From NCBI GenBank assembly GCA_009760855.2, contig WPIO01000022.1, positions 3,297,001-3,361,000 on the forward strand: a stretch of DNA of 64,000 bases, given 5' to 3'. Below are positions 61,240 to 64,000 of this stretch, one piece after another. The position numbers and the translations under genes are program-made. The notes under the pieces are model-generated. The model searched no databases. It was not told the DNA's origin and saw nothing but the letters and a program-made list of their open reading frames with translations. How positions within the stretch are numbered: the first letter of the stretch is position 1; each line of letters begins with the position of its first letter. The DNA comes from Cristatella mucedo (taxonomy: Eukaryota > Bryozoa > Phylactolaemata > Cristatellidae).

Positions 61240-62332
61240 AACATGCAAGGATATGCAGTCCTACAGTTTCCTAGGCCCATCAGAAAGCTGCTGTGTATAC
61301 GATGAGACACAGTGCTCCAAGTGAGCTCTCTCCAACTTGTCCCACGGATGCTTAATTGTTTGTAGGTCCGGGTATTGGCTAATCGTGCTAGCCTTTTTAA
61401 CGACCGCTGTCAAGGTGAATGTGTTTGATGACCAAGGTCGTGGGCTGGACCGTGACATATGTGAAGCGCCTAAATAGAGATTCAGTTCACTTGGACTATA
61501 CAAATGAACCATATTTTTCTAATCAACTAAGCACTCGGATACCCGAGTCTGCCAAGAATTGCTTTGTTGCCCTAACAGTATGCTTAGGGTCATTATCTAC
61601 TATCCAAACATAGTCCTTCCTCGTAAGAGCTCTAGCACACGGCGACTCAACATTTTGGACGTCGATGAATTCGTTCCTATCCATAATCCCATTCATGCTG
61701 TGGGATGGCCAACACCGAAAGTTAAAAAACACGACCAAACAAGCACATTTCTACCACCATGCTTGAGCTTAGATTTTAAGCAGTGTGGGTAGTGTTGTTC
61801 ACTTTTTCTATGAATGACTGGAATCCTCTGTTTGCCATCTCTATGGATTATGAACTTCTTTATAAGTCTGTATAATTATGGCTCATTAGAATCCAGTCTT
61901 CTGCGATTTAGTAGTCATGTTTTTGTGCCCGTTGCAGGCGGCTTTTTCATGATCTCTCCTTGTCGATCGGCTTGTGTTTGCTGACTCTCCTGTAAGTCTC
62001 ATTCTCCGAAAGCCTTCTACTAACCATATCAACACTTGCAGCTTTGCCGGTGGCCTTTTCAAGGACTTTGATAGAGCTCTAATAGGGCTTTCTTTAGACC
62101 CAGTGCAGCTAGTATCAGTAAGCGGCCATTCTTTTTTGTCATTGCACGTGGCCGACTAGAGCACTCTGTAGGGTCCATGCTACCGCCCTGAAAATACTTC
62201 CTCAGGTTGTACCTGACAGTCCCCTTGCTTGTACCAAGCTTCCATGCCAACGCTCACGTCTCCTGAATCCACCTAATGATAGGTGACGATTTGATCCTTG
62301 ATTATGATGTTTAATTTTTTGGTCTTTCCCAT
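61240..62332 (-). pseudogene. Tc1/mariner transposase relic (minus strand)
   Basis: The minus strand starts MGKTKKLNIIIKDQIVTYH at 62332, the typical Tc1 opening. After a frameshift comes AWKLGTSKGTVRYNLRKYF (second helix of the paired domain) and SRPRAMTKK. VWIVDNDPKHTVRATKQFLA (61660-61600 region) holds the second catalytic Asp block. YPDLQTIKHPWDKLERAHLE (61385-61320) stands where 'SPDLNPIENLWDELKR' would carry the third acidic residue. Stops and shifts make it dead, and a SINE-2 interrupts it. Inverted repeats were not found. Confidence 0.78.
61400..61512 (+). mobile_element. SINE-2 inserted in the Tc1 relic
   Basis: 'gatgaccaaggtcgtgggct' followed by 'gtgaagcgcctaaatagaga', 'ttcagttcacttgg' and 'actatacaaatga' is the 3' two thirds of SINE-2. 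It lies precisely between the IRVLS and YPDLQ segments of the transposase, which are adjacent in the intact family. Confidence 0.7.
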
Positions 62333-62499
62333 GGCAGAAGAGTAGTTACCCTTGGTTACTGGTGGTGTAGCCAGGAAGTGCAAAAAGAGCTCATATGAGT
62401 GCACAATCTTGTGCACACAAAAATCTTGAGCCGTTTGGATTGCAAGTAAGATAATCATACTGCAGTTACATGCTCACATTATACCATTTTAAAGGTAGA

Positions 62500-64000
62500 A
62501 TATCATTCCGGGCCGCCAGGGTGTTTCGTTTGTAGCATTATCGTTAAGCTGGCCATTGGTAGTGAGTCCATTTTTAGGTAAATAATCTTTAGTAAAGGTC
62601 TGCCCAAATTGCTTCGGCGGCGAATAGTTGCTGAGCCACTGTGTCAAATGCACCTTGTAAATACTTTTGCATGTCGGTGTCTATGAGGCTGTTGATTCAG
62701 CCTACCTGCCAGCCTACCATTCTGCCTACCTTTACTTTTTGCTACCGGCCTTGGTTATGGATCCTCCTTCAATGATGCCTTACTCAACAGCCTGAAGCAT
62801 CAGCTCCACCCCTTTATGCCATGCTCGCTGTCTGTGAGTGCTTCTGTCAAAGCAGCTGTTAAACATACAGTGCCCAAAGGTCGACTGGGATCACGAGTAG
62901 GAATTGCCACCTCTGGTGAGATACAAACCTGCAACATTAATGCACCCTTGTTAGTGATCAATGAACTCAAACTTAGCCCAGTTTAACTTGCCATCTGAAT
63001 GATGTATCGACATTCAGAGGCTATCGGTTCTACCATTTTTAACAATGTGTTTTCGAGCACATTCCAAGTTAACGACTACTGATATGTCCAAGCATGATTA
63101 TTGAGTCTCATGAGTGGGCACAAGTGGGCAACGGACCTGATTTGTGCATGTGGTGAGTGGGCGATGAACCATCCTTAGTCGACCGGACGTTGAAACAAAT
63201 TTGAACTTGCAGGACCAGGAGGGACTAAGAGCAGAAACTCTCAGTGAGCCCAGTACTTGTTTGTCTTTTACTTTCCAACTCCTGCCTTTGTGCGCCTGTG
63301 TATTTCTTTGCCGATGTGCCTTAATGCTCATATATGCAGGTCTCTTTGACCATGGACTCTGTCTATGACGACCACTATTGACTTTGTCAGCAATGTTTGC
63401 AACGAGATTGTTGTAGCCTTAAGCGTGTAGAAAGTTAATTTATGTGAGCTAGCCTAATATTTCTTACATTGTGTATTTACATCTTTTTAGTTGTAATTTC
63501 TGCCTGTCAGCCATTCATGAGCATGTAGCGATCGTGATGTGAAAGTGTGTACCCCAGCCTATGGCAGTGCCTCGGCCCAACTGCTGTCGTGTGCTGGTAC
63601 TAGGCTGGGGGCCCCCAACTTTGGCTAGCCAATTGTAATGCAGTGTGCCTGGGTACAGTAGTCGCAGACTACAGGCAGTTCCTGTGTGAATTAACGTCCG
63701 GATTTGAGTTAAAAATGCAGGGTTGTCGAGTACTGTTTAGTACTAGTGTTCTCAAAATTCGTTTGCCATTCAGCAAGACGAACACACTTACACACACAGC
63801 AGCTATCAAGCTAAGTAGGAAGCAGTAGGCAGAAATGTGCTTGAAGTGCTGCTACCTCTTTGTTCCCGGGGGCACTTTGCTAGTCCGCACTCGTGATGAG
63901 CCATTTGTAAAAGCAGCTTCGCACTTACTGCAATGAAATCTTTAAACAGTTAAGCTTCAAAAGCTGTGCATTCGTGATGCTATTTACATATTATTTAACT
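62500..64000. other. Probable COPS4 intron, nothing recognised
   Basis: I looked here for the next COPS4 exon (expected YLDRIIR...AAMLMPHQ) and did not find it on the plus strand. No other gene or known repeat was recognised. Confidence 0.4.

Noticed and set aside
62700-64000. Next COPS4 exon
   Set aside because: Plus-strand sequence was searched for the conserved YLDRII and LMPHQ regions without success; the exon is presumed to lie beyond the window.

Overview
This is animal nuclear DNA, not prokaryotic. All four recognisable genes are split by spliceosomal introns, and the space between exons is packed with non-LTR retrotransposon pieces, tRNA-derived SINEs, Tc1/mariner relics and microsatellites. 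One intron is of the minor-spliceosome (U12, AT-AC) type. That, a SEC24 of the A/B class and the repeat content suggest an invertebrate metazoan with a mid-sized genome; I cannot name the phylum.

Layout. 1-7.3 kb is intergenic, with a 192-bp hAT element that I recognise as SPIN-like and some LINE debris. 7.3-9.0 kb (minus) is a six-exon SR-protein gene of the SRSF10/SRSF12 type. 9.3-14 kb is a LINE/SINE graveyard. 14.5-22.3 kb (minus) is SAR1, the COPII GTPase, complete in six coding exons. 22.3-25.1 kb is a shared upstream region. 25.1-47.4 kb (plus) is SEC24 of the A/B type, complete in about 21 coding exons. 47.4-51.5 kb is repeats plus a CpG-rich promoter. 51.5-59.7 kb (plus) holds the first seven coding exons of COPS4 (COP9 signalosome subunit 4), which runs off the window. 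59.7-64 kb, probably intron, holds LINE, SINE and Tc1 relics.

How the genes fit together. SAR1 and SEC24 act in the same machine. Sar1-GTP anchors to the ER membrane and recruits Sec23/Sec24, and Sec24 selects cargo. They lie head-to-head, as I recall human SAR1B and SEC24A do at 5q31.1, so this looks like an old shared-promoter COPII module. SRSF10-like and COPS4 are unrelated housekeeping genes (splicing, cullin deneddylation).

Two LINE families dominate. 'LINE-A' ends in a Cys-poor RT tail, a hairpin and (CATTA)n. 'LINE-B' ends in a strong hairpin and (ATT)n. One tRNA-SINE family ('SINE-2') carries the LINE-B 3' hairpin, which points to LINE-driven SINE mobilisation. All exon joins come from reading splice signals and conserved protein sequence by eye; no alignment program was run. 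LINE-A, LINE-B, SINE-1 and SINE-2 are local names used only here.
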